NCBI GenBank assembly: GCA_035605695.1
Contig: DATNGZ010000030.1
Coordinates: forward strand, 1-64,000
Source: VRUE01 sp035605695
GTDB taxonomy: Bacteria; Actinomycetota; Thermoleophilia; Solirubrobacterales; 70-9
DNA: 64,000 nucleotides
Direction of reading: 5' to 3'
In this document: positions 9,921 through 17,272 of the stretch, piece by piece
How the letters are laid out: every line of letters begins with the position of its first letter
Position numbering within the stretch: position 1 is the first letter of the stretch
Position numbers and translations under genes: made by a program
Notes under the pieces: generated by a model
Told to the model about the DNA's origin: nothing
What the model saw: the letters and a program-made list of their open reading frames with translations, nothing else
Database searches by the model: none

Positions 9921-10487
9921 TCAGCTCTTGCGGCGACCCTCGAAGAGCGCCGGATCGTCGACGTCGGCGAAGCGGGCCATCGCGTAGATCAGGTCCGAGG
10001 CGCGGTTGACGAAGTGGATCACGGTCTCACTCGCCAGCTCGCCTTCCTCGGCGAGGGCGGAGATGCGGCGCTCGGCGCGGCGAATCACGGTGCGGGCGAC
10101 GTCGAGGTGAGCCGAAAGCTGGTTGCCGCCGGGGATGACAAACTGGGGTGGCAGCTCGACCTCGCTCATGTAGCGGTCGATCAACTCCTCCAGCTCGGTG
10201 ACCATCGCCTCGGTGGCGCGGCTGACCCCGTCTTCAAGCCGCTCGGAGGCTTCGGGCGCGGTCGCCAGCTCGGCACCGGCGACGAAGATGTCGTCCTGCA
10301 AGCGCAGGATGTCGGCGGCCAGCTCCGCCTCGGTCTCGCCGCAGAGCGCCCGGGCCACGCCCAGTTGGGAGCAGGCCTCGTCGAGCGCGCCATAGGCCTC
10401 GGTGCGGCCGTGGTGCTTGGGGACGCGACCGCCGTACCAGAGCGAGGTGGTCCCGTCGTCGCCCTTCTTTGTGTAGATCTTGACCAC
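9921..10487 (-). CDS. pduO: PduO-type cob(I)alamin adenosyltransferase
   Basis: Transfers adenosyl from ATP to cob(I)alamin. The 188-residue protein carries the family's N-terminal ATP-binding segment YTKKGDDGTTSL, RTEAYGALDEACSQLG near residue 28, VIPGGNQLSAHL, RTVIRRAERR and NRASDLIYAMAR near 163. Length and motifs match human MMAB and bacterial PduO enzymes. The gene lies between the DUF1015 gene (2 nt upstream) and the OsmC gene (4 nt downstream). No cobalamin riboswitch is visible in front of it, as expected for an internal operon gene. Confidence 0.93.
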   Translation of the reverse strand: MVKIYTKKGDDGTTSLWYGGRVPKHHGRTEAYGALDEACSQLGVARALCGETEAELAADILRLQDDIFVAGAELATAPEASERLEDGVSRATEAMVTELEELIDRYMSEVELPPQFVIPGGNQLSAHLDVARTVIRRAERRISALAEEGELASETVIHFVNRASDLIYAMARFADVDDPALFEGRRKS

Positions 10488-10489
10488 GG

Positions 10490-11776
10490 CTAGGCGAGCG
10501 GGTTGAAGACCAGGCCGGTCAGGACCTTGGGGTAGAAGTAGGTCGACTTCGGCGGCATGTTGGCGTCGCTTTCGCAGATTTCCCGGGTCTGGTCGACCGG
10601 GATCGGGCGCAGGATGAAGGCGACGTCGTAGGCGCCCTCGTCGAGCAGGCGCCGCGAGTCCTCGACGCTCTTGGCATAGCCGAGCCCGCGCTTGGCGAGG
10701 ATGTCGTCTTCGCTGAGGCCGGCGATGCCCTTCAGCACCAGGGTCTCGAGGATCGCTGCGTCGAGGCGGCGGTAGGCTTCGGGCTCGCCGGCGAGGGTCC
10801 GGTCGAGCTCGGCCGTGTCTTTGAGCCGCAGGCGGAAGGCGCGCTTGTGGTGGGAGTCGTAGAGGCCGAAGACGCCGACGCCGTCCTCGCCGAGTGGGTC
10901 GAGGCGCTCGTCGTCGACCTCGCTCACCTCGAAGAGCTCGCGCAGGCCCTCGCCGAGGCGGCGCTGGCGCTCCGGGTCATCGGCGAAGCCGGAGAGCAGG
11001 CGGTGGGTGGGGAAGATCGAGAGGCCGGGGTCGTCGAGCCCGGTCAGCGCCATCAGCGTGTAGTTGTGCGGGCCCTCACCGCCGATCTCGTTGCGGTAGG
11101 CGATCGCGGTCTCGTAGCGGTGGTGACCGTCGGCGATCAGCAGCTGTGCGTCGGCGAGGCCGTCGGTGATGTCCTCGTGGATTCCGGGGTTGCGCAGCTG
11201 CCAGACCCGGGTCACGGTTCCGGCCGCGTCGGTTGCTTCGCCCCAGGGATCCTCGATCGCGACTTCGCGTGAGACCAGCGGCCAGGGGTCGACCGTGCTG
11301 AGCGAGAAGATCGGCGAGAGGTTGAGGCGGGTCGCCCGCATCAGTTCCAGCCGGTCCTGCTTCGGCCCGGGCAGGGTGCGCTCGTGGGGCAGGATCGTGC
11401 CGGTCTCGAAGTCCTCGACCCGGACCTTGGCGAGGATGCCGTGGCGGGTGTGGGTGGAGCCGTCGGGCCCAGTGTAGTCCTGCTCCATCGCCCAGATCGC
11501 CGGCTCGATGTCCTTAACCAGGGCGCCGGCCTTCTGCCAAGCCTCAATCGACTTCCCCGCGCCCTCGTAGGGGTCGCCCTCGCCGGCGCTCTGCGGCCCG
11601 GCCTCGCCGTAGGGCTTGGGCAGATCTACGGCTACGGCGTTGTAGGGCGACTGGGACAGCAGCTCGGCCCGCATCGCCGTGTCGATCACGTCATATGGCG
11701 GCGCGACGACATCCTGCAGCGACCCGACCGCGTCGAGGTCGTAGTGCAGGGCGTTGAGCGGCAGCACCTCGGCCAT
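10490..11776 (-). CDS. DUF1015 family protein
   Basis: A 428-residue protein of the DUF1015 family. It shows the family's early VAPPYDVID segment and the conserved LIADGHHRYETAIAYRNE near the middle. Members occur near serine metabolism genes in some bacteria, but the biochemical role is unsettled. ATG at 11776 is chosen because MAEVLPL opens the conserved domain; a GTG at 11806 would add ten residues. It heads the minus-strand run that includes the adenosyltransferase, OsmC and SDR genes. Confidence 0.85.
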   Translation of the reverse strand: MAEVLPLNALHYDLDAVGSLQDVVAPPYDVIDTAMRAELLSQSPYNAVAVDLPKPYGEAGPQSAGEGDPYEGAGKSIEAWQKAGALVKDIEPAIWAMEQDYTGPDGSTHTRHGILAKVRVEDFETGTILPHERTLPGPKQDRLELMRATRLNLSPIFSLSTVDPWPLVSREVAIEDPWGEATDAAGTVTRVWQLRNPGIHEDITDGLADAQLLIADGHHRYETAIAYRNEIGGEGPHNYTLMALTGLDDPGLSIFPTHRLLSGFADDPERQRRLGEGLRELFEVSEVDDERLDPLGEDGVGVFGLYDSHHKRAFRLRLKDTAELDRTLAGEPEAYRRLDAAILETLVLKGIAGLSEDDILAKRGLGYAKSVEDSRRLLDEGAYDVAFILRPIPVDQTREICESDANMPPKSTYFYPKVLTGLVFNPLA

Positions 11777-11848
11777 CGCCGCCAAACCTAGCGCTTGCTC
11801 CGTCACGAGCCCGGCTCGACGGCCAATCCGCCTCTACACTTGCCCGAT

Positions 11849-11922
11849 CGGGGCGTGGCGCAGCCTGGTAGCGCGCGGCCTTTGGGTGGCCGAGGTCCCC
11901 GGTTCGAATCCGGGCGCCCCGA
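11849..11922 (+). tRNA. tRNA-Pro (UGG)
   Basis: A 74-nt cloverleaf with acceptor CGGGGCG pairing CGCCCCG, an anticodon loop TTTGGGT giving anticodon UGG, and T-arm CCCGG/TTCGAAT/CCGGG. CCA is not encoded. It sits immediately upstream of the low-GC ATP-grasp island, a common position for insertion of accessory DNA. Confidence 0.95.
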
Positions 11923-12055
11923 TTTCAATCGATTCCCCACGGGATCGAGATGTGAGCTTCCAGAAACGGCCACCTGCCGGGCGGTAGGAGCGCCGATACC
12001 GTCCGAAGTCTGATTATTATGGGATCGGCTCATGTCCCTACTTAGGAGGGTTTCC

Positions 12056-12163
12056 GTGTCTCACCCAGTCGCCGCGCAGAATTGTTCGGCGCCATCCAAG
12101 TACAAAGCCCAGCCGTTGTTTGCGCGCTACGCGACGACGGCACCCCTGAAGAAGACGCCGTAG
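12056..12163 (+). CDS. Candidate RiPP leader/precursor peptide for the adjacent ATP-grasp ligase
   Basis: A 35-codon reading frame preceded by a perfect AGGAGG with 6-nt spacing to GTG. Its second half contains QPLFARYATTAPLKKTP, which resembles the PFFARF leader helix recognised by microviridin-type (graspetide) ATP-grasp ligases. It stops about 24 nt before the likely start of the ATP-grasp gene. Against a complete precursor: the C-terminus has Thr and Lys but no Asp or Glu, which graspetide macrocycles need. A one-base shift near codon 31 would instead join the peptide in frame to an acidic Thr/Ser-rich stretch and the ligase itself. I treat it as a real short gene of uncertain role: leader-only peptide, precursor, or frameshifted N-terminal leader of the ligase. 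Confidence 0.5.
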   Translation: MSHPVAAQNCSAPSKYKAQPLFARYATTAPLKKTP

Positions 12164-12186
12164 CGAACCCTGCGGCTACTGCTCGG

Positions 12187-13185
12187 TTGCGCGAAACCTC
12201 CTCCGAGCCCTCTGTACTGGTCCTTGCCGACCATGATGATGCAGGCGTTTCGCGTCTCGTTGCAAGCTTGGCAGCGCGGCTCGAGGTCATATGGTGGCGC
12301 TTCGGTTTGCCTGAGGACTCGATCTCGGTGGATGTGGACGGCGATGGCTTTCGCCTCGAACAACCCGGGGCGAGTGTGTGCTCGTTCGACCTTCGACGCG
12401 CGCCCGTCATCATCTACCGTCGCCGGCTTCTCCACCCTCGATCGCTGGTCTCCTCCGAGCTCCCGAGCCTCGAGAATCGAGGTTTCTCCGAGCGCGAGTG
12501 GACCTCCCTGATAGACGGCCTCCTCTTGGCCGAGGAGCGGCACAGTCACTCGACCTGGCTCAATTCACCGTCCGCGACGTTGCTGACCAACAACAAGCTG
12601 TCACTTCTCCTTTTCGCGGCGGGCGCGGGCCTGCCCGTTCCTCCATTCTCTGTGTCCACCCCGGTGCGCTTTCCGCCGACCTCGCGTCCCAGTCTGGTCA
12701 CCAAGGCCATTTCCTCGGATGAGCGGATCGATGCGACACGGTACTTCTCGACGGCCCGCCTTTCCGAGGAGGACTTCAAAAGCCTTCCTGGTGCCCGAAT
12801 CCCGACGCCCACCCTTCTGCAGGAATACGTTCCAGCCAGTGTGGAGCTTCGGGTCTTCTACGCGCTTGGAGAGTTTCTCACGCTGGCGTTGACGCCTTCC
12901 GGCGAGCACGTCGACATCAGGCACGCGCCACGCGCAAAGCTCTCTCCCCGGCCGCACGATCTCTCGCCCGAGCTTCGCAAGGTGCTCGGCGACCTGGCGT
13001 CCAGCTTCGATCTCGGTTACTGCACCTTCGACCTCGCGGTTCCCGAAGATGGGCCGGCTGCACTCCTTGACATCACACCAAATGGCGACTGGGATTATTT
13101 CGAGTCCGATGCGGCGCCGGTCGTGACCGAATTCCTCACCGAGAGGATCGTCAGTCGTCAGTCTGGTGCAGCGGGAGAACATTGA
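12187..13185 (+). CDS. ATP-grasp ligase, graspetide-maturase type (MvdD/TgmB-like)
   Basis: About 332 residues from TTG 12187. An N-terminal pre-ATP-grasp domain (SVLVLADHDDAGVSRLVASL, then IIYRRR) precedes TWLNSPSATLLTNNKLSLL near residue 123, matching the WxN-P...K-L segment of peptide-maturing ATP-grasp enzymes. The C-terminal catalytic part has LLQEYVPASVELRVFYALG near 210 and LDITPNGDWDYFE near 294, equivalent to the family's EVNPNGQW metal-binding loop, with Glu to Asp and first Asn to Thr changes. Family members use ATP to form ester or amide bonds between side chains of a precursor peptide. The frame is open back to 12082, but that part overlaps the leader-like ORF. GC content is lower than in the flanks. 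Confidence 0.78.
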   Translation: MRETSSEPSVLVLADHDDAGVSRLVASLAARLEVIWWRFGLPEDSISVDVDGDGFRLEQPGASVCSFDLRRAPVIIYRRRLLHPRSLVSSELPSLENRGFSEREWTSLIDGLLLAEERHSHSTWLNSPSATLLTNNKLSLLLFAAGAGLPVPPFSVSTPVRFPPTSRPSLVTKAISSDERIDATRYFSTARLSEEDFKSLPGARIPTPTLLQEYVPASVELRVFYALGEFLTLALTPSGEHVDIRHAPRAKLSPRPHDLSPELRKVLGDLASSFDLGYCTFDLAVPEDGPAALLDITPNGDWDYFESDAAPVVTEFLTERIVSRQSGAAGEH

Positions 13186-13249
13186 GCATCTAGGTGTACG
13201 AATATTCCCCGGTTCAGATCCATCGCCAGTCCAAGAAAGGGAGCACGAT

Positions 13250-14707
13250 TTGCCCAAGCCAACCATGTTCGTCGGATCATCGTCAGAGTCGGAAGGGTTG
13301 ATAGATGGACTGAGTGTCAAGCTGGATGGCAAGGTTGAGGTTCGCAGCTGGGCAACCATGGAGTGGCCACCGTCGCGCAGCACGCTGCGCGGCATCGAGA
13401 AAGTGCTGGATGAAGTGGATTTCGCCGCGTTCATCCTCTCGGCCGATGACACGGCGATCATCCGCGGCGAGGAAGCGCACGTTTCTCGCGACAACGTCCT
13501 CTTTGAGCTCGGCATGTCGTTTGGCCAAAACGGGCGCGCGCGCACGTTCATGCTTGCGCCGAAGGAAGCGGAGTCGATCGTACGAACGACCTCCGATCTC
13601 CTCGGCATCACTTCGATTCGCTATGAGGACGGGGAGGACGTCATGGCGAGCATGACGAACCCGGCCATAAGGCTCTGGCGGGCGATCCAGGAGGTCGGTC
13701 CGAAGAGCCGCCCGTCCACGAACGGGGCCCTACAGCGCGGAGACACAACTCACATCGACATCATCGCGGACGGGGCGCTCTATGTTCGCGAGTCGCGCGA
13801 CACGAATGTCGATGCGCTGCGACAGGCGGTGTTGAACGGCAAGAAAGTTCCAGCGAAGTTCCAGTTCGCCGAGGCGGACGGCGGCCGTCATTGGCTAAGT
13901 CTCTGCCGGGGGGCCAACTACCACTACTTCGACCGCGCGAAGGCGCACCTCGAAAGCCACGCGGACAGGCTAGTAGAGGCAGTGCACAATGCCGCTGAAA
14001 CCTCTGCGGTCGACCTTGTCAGTCTCGGCAGTGGCGACGGCAGCAAGGACGGCATCCTCCTGCGAGCGCTTGCCGCCAAGCTTGAAGAGCACGAGCACGT
14101 CTACTACTACCCGATCGACATCAGCGACATCCTGCTGGTGGAGGCTGTCCGCTATGTGTCACGAAGTGGGCCCGACAGGGAGCGCTTCCGCTGCAAGCCG
14201 GTGCTTGGGGACTTCACGGACCTGAGGTCGCTGAACGGGATTACCGCCCATCGTCCCAGCCCGAATCTGTTCTCCGCGCTGGGTAACGTGCTTGGCAGCT
14301 TTGACGAGTCCGACATCCTCACGGGCATCGCCGCAGCGATGTTGCCTGGCGATCTGGTCCTGCTCGAGGTAAACATAGGCGAGCCGGACGACTCAGTTGC
14401 GATGCTCGAAGACGACACCGCGCATCAGTGGGATCTCAGCACGCTGGATGCACTCGATATCCCGCGTCACTCATGTGAGCTCAGCCAAGAGAGGAGGACC
14501 GGCCTGAGTTTCGCTCCCAGCACACGGACGCTGGTCAGCTATGCGGTGCCCCGAGAGGATCCCGCTTCCAAATACATGCTTTCGGCGATGCACCACTATG
14601 ACTTCGACGAGCTCAAGACGTTACTGCAAAGGGCACTCAATGTCGTGTTGATTGACGACATTCCGGGGGACGGAGTCTGCCTCTTGCTAGGACAGCGCCA
14701 GGGCTAA
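13250..14707 (+). CDS. Fusion: TIR-like (CAP12-type) domain + EgtD-like SAM methyltransferase
   Basis: A 485-residue two-domain protein. Residues 4-125 form a TIR-like domain of the PF10137 type: MFVGSSSESEGLIDGL, LDEVDFAAFILSADD, and SRDNVLFELGMSFGQNGR, where Glu86 aligns with the catalytic glutamate of NAD-cleaving TIR domains. Residues from about 205 resemble the EgtD/Methyltransf_33 family: GANYHYFDRAKAHL, the SAM loop LVSLGSGDGSKDGILLRAL near 257, YYPIDISD near 286 and NLFSALGNVLGSF. EgtD enzymes N-methylate amino acids such as histidine. The start is TTG 13250 behind GGGAG with 6-nt spacing and matches TIR-like N-termini; a GTG at 13166 would overlap the ligase gene. It follows the ATP-grasp gene by 64 nt on the same strand. 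Confidence 0.8.
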   Translation: MPKPTMFVGSSSESEGLIDGLSVKLDGKVEVRSWATMEWPPSRSTLRGIEKVLDEVDFAAFILSADDTAIIRGEEAHVSRDNVLFELGMSFGQNGRARTFMLAPKEAESIVRTTSDLLGITSIRYEDGEDVMASMTNPAIRLWRAIQEVGPKSRPSTNGALQRGDTTHIDIIADGALYVRESRDTNVDALRQAVLNGKKVPAKFQFAEADGGRHWLSLCRGANYHYFDRAKAHLESHADRLVEAVHNAAETSAVDLVSLGSGDGSKDGILLRALAAKLEEHEHVYYYPIDISDILLVEAVRYVSRSGPDRERFRCKPVLGDFTDLRSLNGITAHRPSPNLFSALGNVLGSFDESDILTGIAAAMLPGDLVLLEVNIGEPDDSVAMLEDDTAHQWDLSTLDALDIPRHSCELSQERRTGLSFAPSTRTLVSYAVPREDPASKYMLSAMHHYDFDELKTLLQRALNVVLIDDIPGDGVCLLLGQRQG

Positions 14708-14747
14708 GCCGACGGAGGTTTCACCACGCTTATGGCTTGGAGCTGGG

Positions 14748-14774
14748 GAAGCGGCACCCTGCAGGACTGAGCCG
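14748..14774. terminator. Weak hairpin between convergent genes
   Basis: AGCGGC and GCCGCT form a 6-bp stem around a 15-nt loop between the ends of the TIR-methyltransferase gene and the convergent small membrane-protein gene. There is no T tract. It could serve as a bidirectional terminator, but the stem is short. Confidence 0.3.
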
Positions 14775-15011
14775 CTAGGCCCTGGCGTCCCGGCGCCGGC
14801 TGCCCTGCATGTAGGAGCCGAGGTCGAAGACGAAGGCGAGGATGACGATGAACCACTCGAAGCCCTTGACCCCGTTTGGACCGGAGCTCCACATCACCGC
14901 GTAAGCGAGCGTGGTCCAGGGCAGCAGGAAGAAGCCGAGGAAGGGGACGAACCAGCCCTCGAAGGCGCGGCTGAGCAGATCGCTGAAAAGGAACAGCGCG
15001 AAGAGCGCCAA
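14775..15011 (-). CDS. Small integral membrane protein
   Basis: At least 78 residues with two or three hydrophobic segments (ALFALFLFSDLL, GWFVPFLGFFLLPWTTLAYAV, FEWFIVILAFVFDLGSY) and a basic C-terminus. It resembles a family of short actinobacterial membrane proteins of unknown function. The first canonical start is TTG at 15011, but the reading frame continues upstream with a plausible hydrophobic N-terminus (GRIGCFVVLFALISPRL) that has no ATG, GTG or TTG, so the true start is uncertain. Confidence 0.65.
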   Translation of the reverse strand: MALFALFLFSDLLSRAFEGWFVPFLGFFLLPWTTLAYAVMWSSGPNGVKGFEWFIVILAFVFDLGSYMQGSRRRDARA

Positions 15012-15105
15012 GCGTGGCGAGATCAGGGCGAAGAGGACGACGAAGCAGCCGATGCGCCCACGCTATCCGTTCGGGGCGTCGGCATTCAAGTACGGTCGGG
15101 CAGGG

Positions 15106-15519
15106 GTGCAGCGCGATACCAACAAGGACCTCGTTCGTCGCTTCTACCGCGAGGCGATTAACGAGCGCGATTCCGGTGCCTGCGAGCGGCTGCTGAGCGA
15201 GGACTTCGTCCACAACGGCGAGACGCGTGGCCGAGTGGGCCAGCGACAGGCGGTCGACTACTTCCTCGCGGCTTTTCCCGATCTGCACAACGAGATCGAG
15301 CTGATCCTCGCCGAGGACGACCTGGTCGCCGCGCACCAGAGCTGGAGCGGCACCCACAGCGACGAGTTCCTCGGCGTCGGGGCGACCGGGCGTCGGGTCG
15401 AGTTCAGCTCGACCGCGGTTCTGCGGATTCGCGACGGGCTGATCTCCCAGGCCTGGGATGAGATGGACAGCGGCGCGATCCTCAAGCAGCTCACGACGCC
15501 GAAGGGGGCAGGGCGGTGA
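15106..15519 (+). CDS. SnoaL-like/ester cyclase family protein
   Basis: A 137-residue protein of the NTF2-like SnoaL fold. NKDLVRRFYREAINERD near the N-terminus, DFVHNGETRG, FPDLHNEIELILAEDDLVA and GVGATGRRVEFSSTAVLRI are typical of predicted ester cyclases and polyketide-cyclase-like proteins. GTG at 15106 begins the conserved domain; the longer open frame adds a basic shadow of the opposite gene. It ends in a GTGA overlap with the next SDR gene. Confidence 0.82.
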   Translation: MQRDTNKDLVRRFYREAINERDSGACERLLSEDFVHNGETRGRVGQRQAVDYFLAAFPDLHNEIELILAEDDLVAAHQSWSGTHSDEFLGVGATGRRVEFSSTAVLRIRDGLISQAWDEMDSGAILKQLTTPKGAGR

Positions 15520-16436
15520 GCGAGAAGTGGACGGCCGAGGAGATCCCCGACCAGGCGGGACGGGTCGCGGTGGTGACCGGGGCCAACAGTGGCATCGGCC
15601 TGATCGCCGCCGAGGAGCTTGCCCGGGCCGGCGCCGAGGTCGTGCTCGCCTGTCGCAACGCGGAGAAGGGTGAGGCCGCGGCCAGCTCGATCCGCGAGAA
15701 GGCTCCCGAGGCGTCGGTCTCGGTCGAGGCGCTCGACCTCGCCAGCCTCGACTCGGTCCACGCTTTTGCCGAGCGCTTCGCCGGCGCGTACGATTCCCTC
15801 GACCTGCTGATCAACAACGCCGGCCTGATGGCGCCGCCGCGCGGCGAGACGGCCGACGGCTTCGAGCTCCAGCTCGGCACCAACCACCTCGGCCACTTCG
15901 CCCTGACCGGGATGCTGCTCGGCCAGCTCGAGGGCCGCGAGGACGCCCGCGTCGTAACCCTCAGCAGCACCGCGCACAAGATCGGCAAGATCAACTTCGA
16001 CGACCTGCAGTCCGAGCGCCGCTACGGCCGCTGGCGCGCCTACTGTCAGTCGAAGCTCGCCAACATCCTCTTCGCGCGCGAGCTGGAGCGCCGGCTGCGC
16101 GCCGCGGGCTCGACCGTGAAGAGCCTCGCCGCCCACCCCGGCTACGCGGCGACGAACCTGCAGTCGGCGGTGGCGCCAGCGCTGGATCGGGTGTTGATGG
16201 CTGCTGGTAACCGCCTTTTTGCCCAGAGCGCCGAGATGGGGGCGCTGCCGACGCTCTACGCCGCCACCCGTCCCAACCTCGATGGCGGCCTCTTCATCGG
16301 CCCGGACGGTTTCGAGGAAGGCCGCGGCCACCCCAAGGTCGTGCGCCCGGTCCGCGCCGGCCGCGATCAGGTCACGGCCGAGCGCCTCTGGTCAGTCTCC
16401 GCAGAGCTGACCGGCGTCGAGTACCTCGCCGGCTGA
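15516..16436 (+). CDS. SDR family oxidoreductase (retinol dehydrogenase/WWOX-like)
   Basis: A 306-residue short-chain dehydrogenase. TGANSGIGLIAAEELA near residue 21 binds NAD(P), NNAG lies near 100, and YCQSKLAN near 180 contains the catalytic Tyr and Lys. CRNAEKGEAAASSI after the second strand is typical of the extended retinol dehydrogenase-like group. The start overlaps the preceding SnoaL-like gene by 4 nt. The stop codon lies inside the left arm of a 17-bp inverted repeat. Confidence 0.87.
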   Translation: MSEKWTAEEIPDQAGRVAVVTGANSGIGLIAAEELARAGAEVVLACRNAEKGEAAASSIREKAPEASVSVEALDLASLDSVHAFAERFAGAYDSLDLLINNAGLMAPPRGETADGFELQLGTNHLGHFALTGMLLGQLEGREDARVVTLSSTAHKIGKINFDDLQSERRYGRWRAYCQSKLANILFARELERRLRAAGSTVKSLAAHPGYAATNLQSAVAPALDRVLMAAGNRLFAQSAEMGALPTLYAATRPNLDGGLFIGPDGFEEGRGHPKVVRPVRAGRDQVTAERLWSVSAELTGVEYLAG

Positions 16437-16483
16437 ACTGCATCAACTTCTAGGGCTAGCAGGCGAAGAAGTTGATGCAGTTC
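16435..16483. repeat. Perfect 17-bp inverted repeat (hairpin) after the SDR gene
   Basis: GAACTGCATCAACTTCT at 16435-16451 is the exact reverse complement of 16467-16483, with a 15-nt loop. The left arm includes the last bases of the SDR stop codon. The stem is less GC-rich than usual for terminators here and is not followed by a T run. It lies between two plus-strand genes, so it may terminate transcription or stabilise the SDR mRNA 3' end. Confidence 0.85.
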
Positions 16484-16554
16484 GCCTGGGGACGCGTCAT
16501 AAACCGGAAAGAAACGAGCTGTAAGGTCGATGGCGACCCGCAAAGGAGATCGCG

Positions 16555-17232
16555 ATGAACCGACTTGGCAAGTTGATGACGATGCTCAATCCGGACAAAA
16601 CGACGATGCCGGCGGCCGAGGAGGCGCTGCCCGGGCGCAGCGAGCCGGCCTTCGACGTGCCCGAGCGCCACGCGGTGCTCGACGCGCCGCTGCAGCCGCC
16701 CTTCCCCGACGGGATCGAGGTCGCCTACTTCGCGCTCGGTTGCTTCTGGGGTGCGGAGCGGCTCTTCTGGGATCTCGACGGCGTCTACACGACGGCGGTC
16801 GGCTACATCAACGGGACCACGCCGAACCCGACCTACGACGAGGTATGCAGTGGCAGGACCGGCCACGCCGAGGCGGTTCTCGTCGCCTTCGACCCGGCCA
16901 AGGTCTCCTACGCCGACCTGCTCAAAGTCTTCTTCGAGGAGCACGACCCGACCCAGGGCATGCGCCAGGGCAACGACGTCGGTACTCAGTACCGCTCGGG
17001 GATCTACTTCACTGGCGACACCCAGAAGGCGACGGCGGAGATGGCGAAGCGAGCCTACGACGAGGACCTGCGCGCCGCCGGCCACGAGGCGGTGACGACC
17101 GAGGTCGAACCGGCCGGCCCCTTCTACTACGCCGAGGATTACCACCAGCAGTACCTGCACAAGGTGCCGAACGGCTACTGCGGCCTGGCCGGCACGGGAG
17201 TCAGCTGCCGAATTCCCGCCGCCGCCTCTTAA
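16555..17232 (+). CDS. msrA: Peptide-methionine (S)-S-oxide reductase
   Basis: Repairs oxidised methionine. The 225-residue protein carries the catalytic GCFWGAERLFWDLDGV near residue 62, GYINGTTPNPTYDEVCSG, and YYAEDYHQQYL near 190, with a resolving cysteine near the C-terminus (GTGVSC). An extra 40 residues precede the catalytic domain, as in some actinobacterial MsrA. Strong AAAGGAGA Shine-Dalgarno before the ATG. Confidence 0.95.
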   Translation: MNRLGKLMTMLNPDKTTMPAAEEALPGRSEPAFDVPERHAVLDAPLQPPFPDGIEVAYFALGCFWGAERLFWDLDGVYTTAVGYINGTTPNPTYDEVCSGRTGHAEAVLVAFDPAKVSYADLLKVFFEEHDPTQGMRQGNDVGTQYRSGIYFTGDTQKATAEMAKRAYDEDLRAAGHEAVTTEVEPAGPFYYAEDYHQQYLHKVPNGYCGLAGTGVSCRIPAAAS

Positions 17233-17272
17233 CCAGCCGCGCGCCCGGCGCGGCGAATAGCATCCCGCGCCG

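Noticed and set aside
12601..13611. 336-residue minus-strand frame over the ATP-grasp island
   Set aside because: Ser/Arg-rich without motifs, while the plus strand carries clear ATP-grasp and TIR-like motifs.
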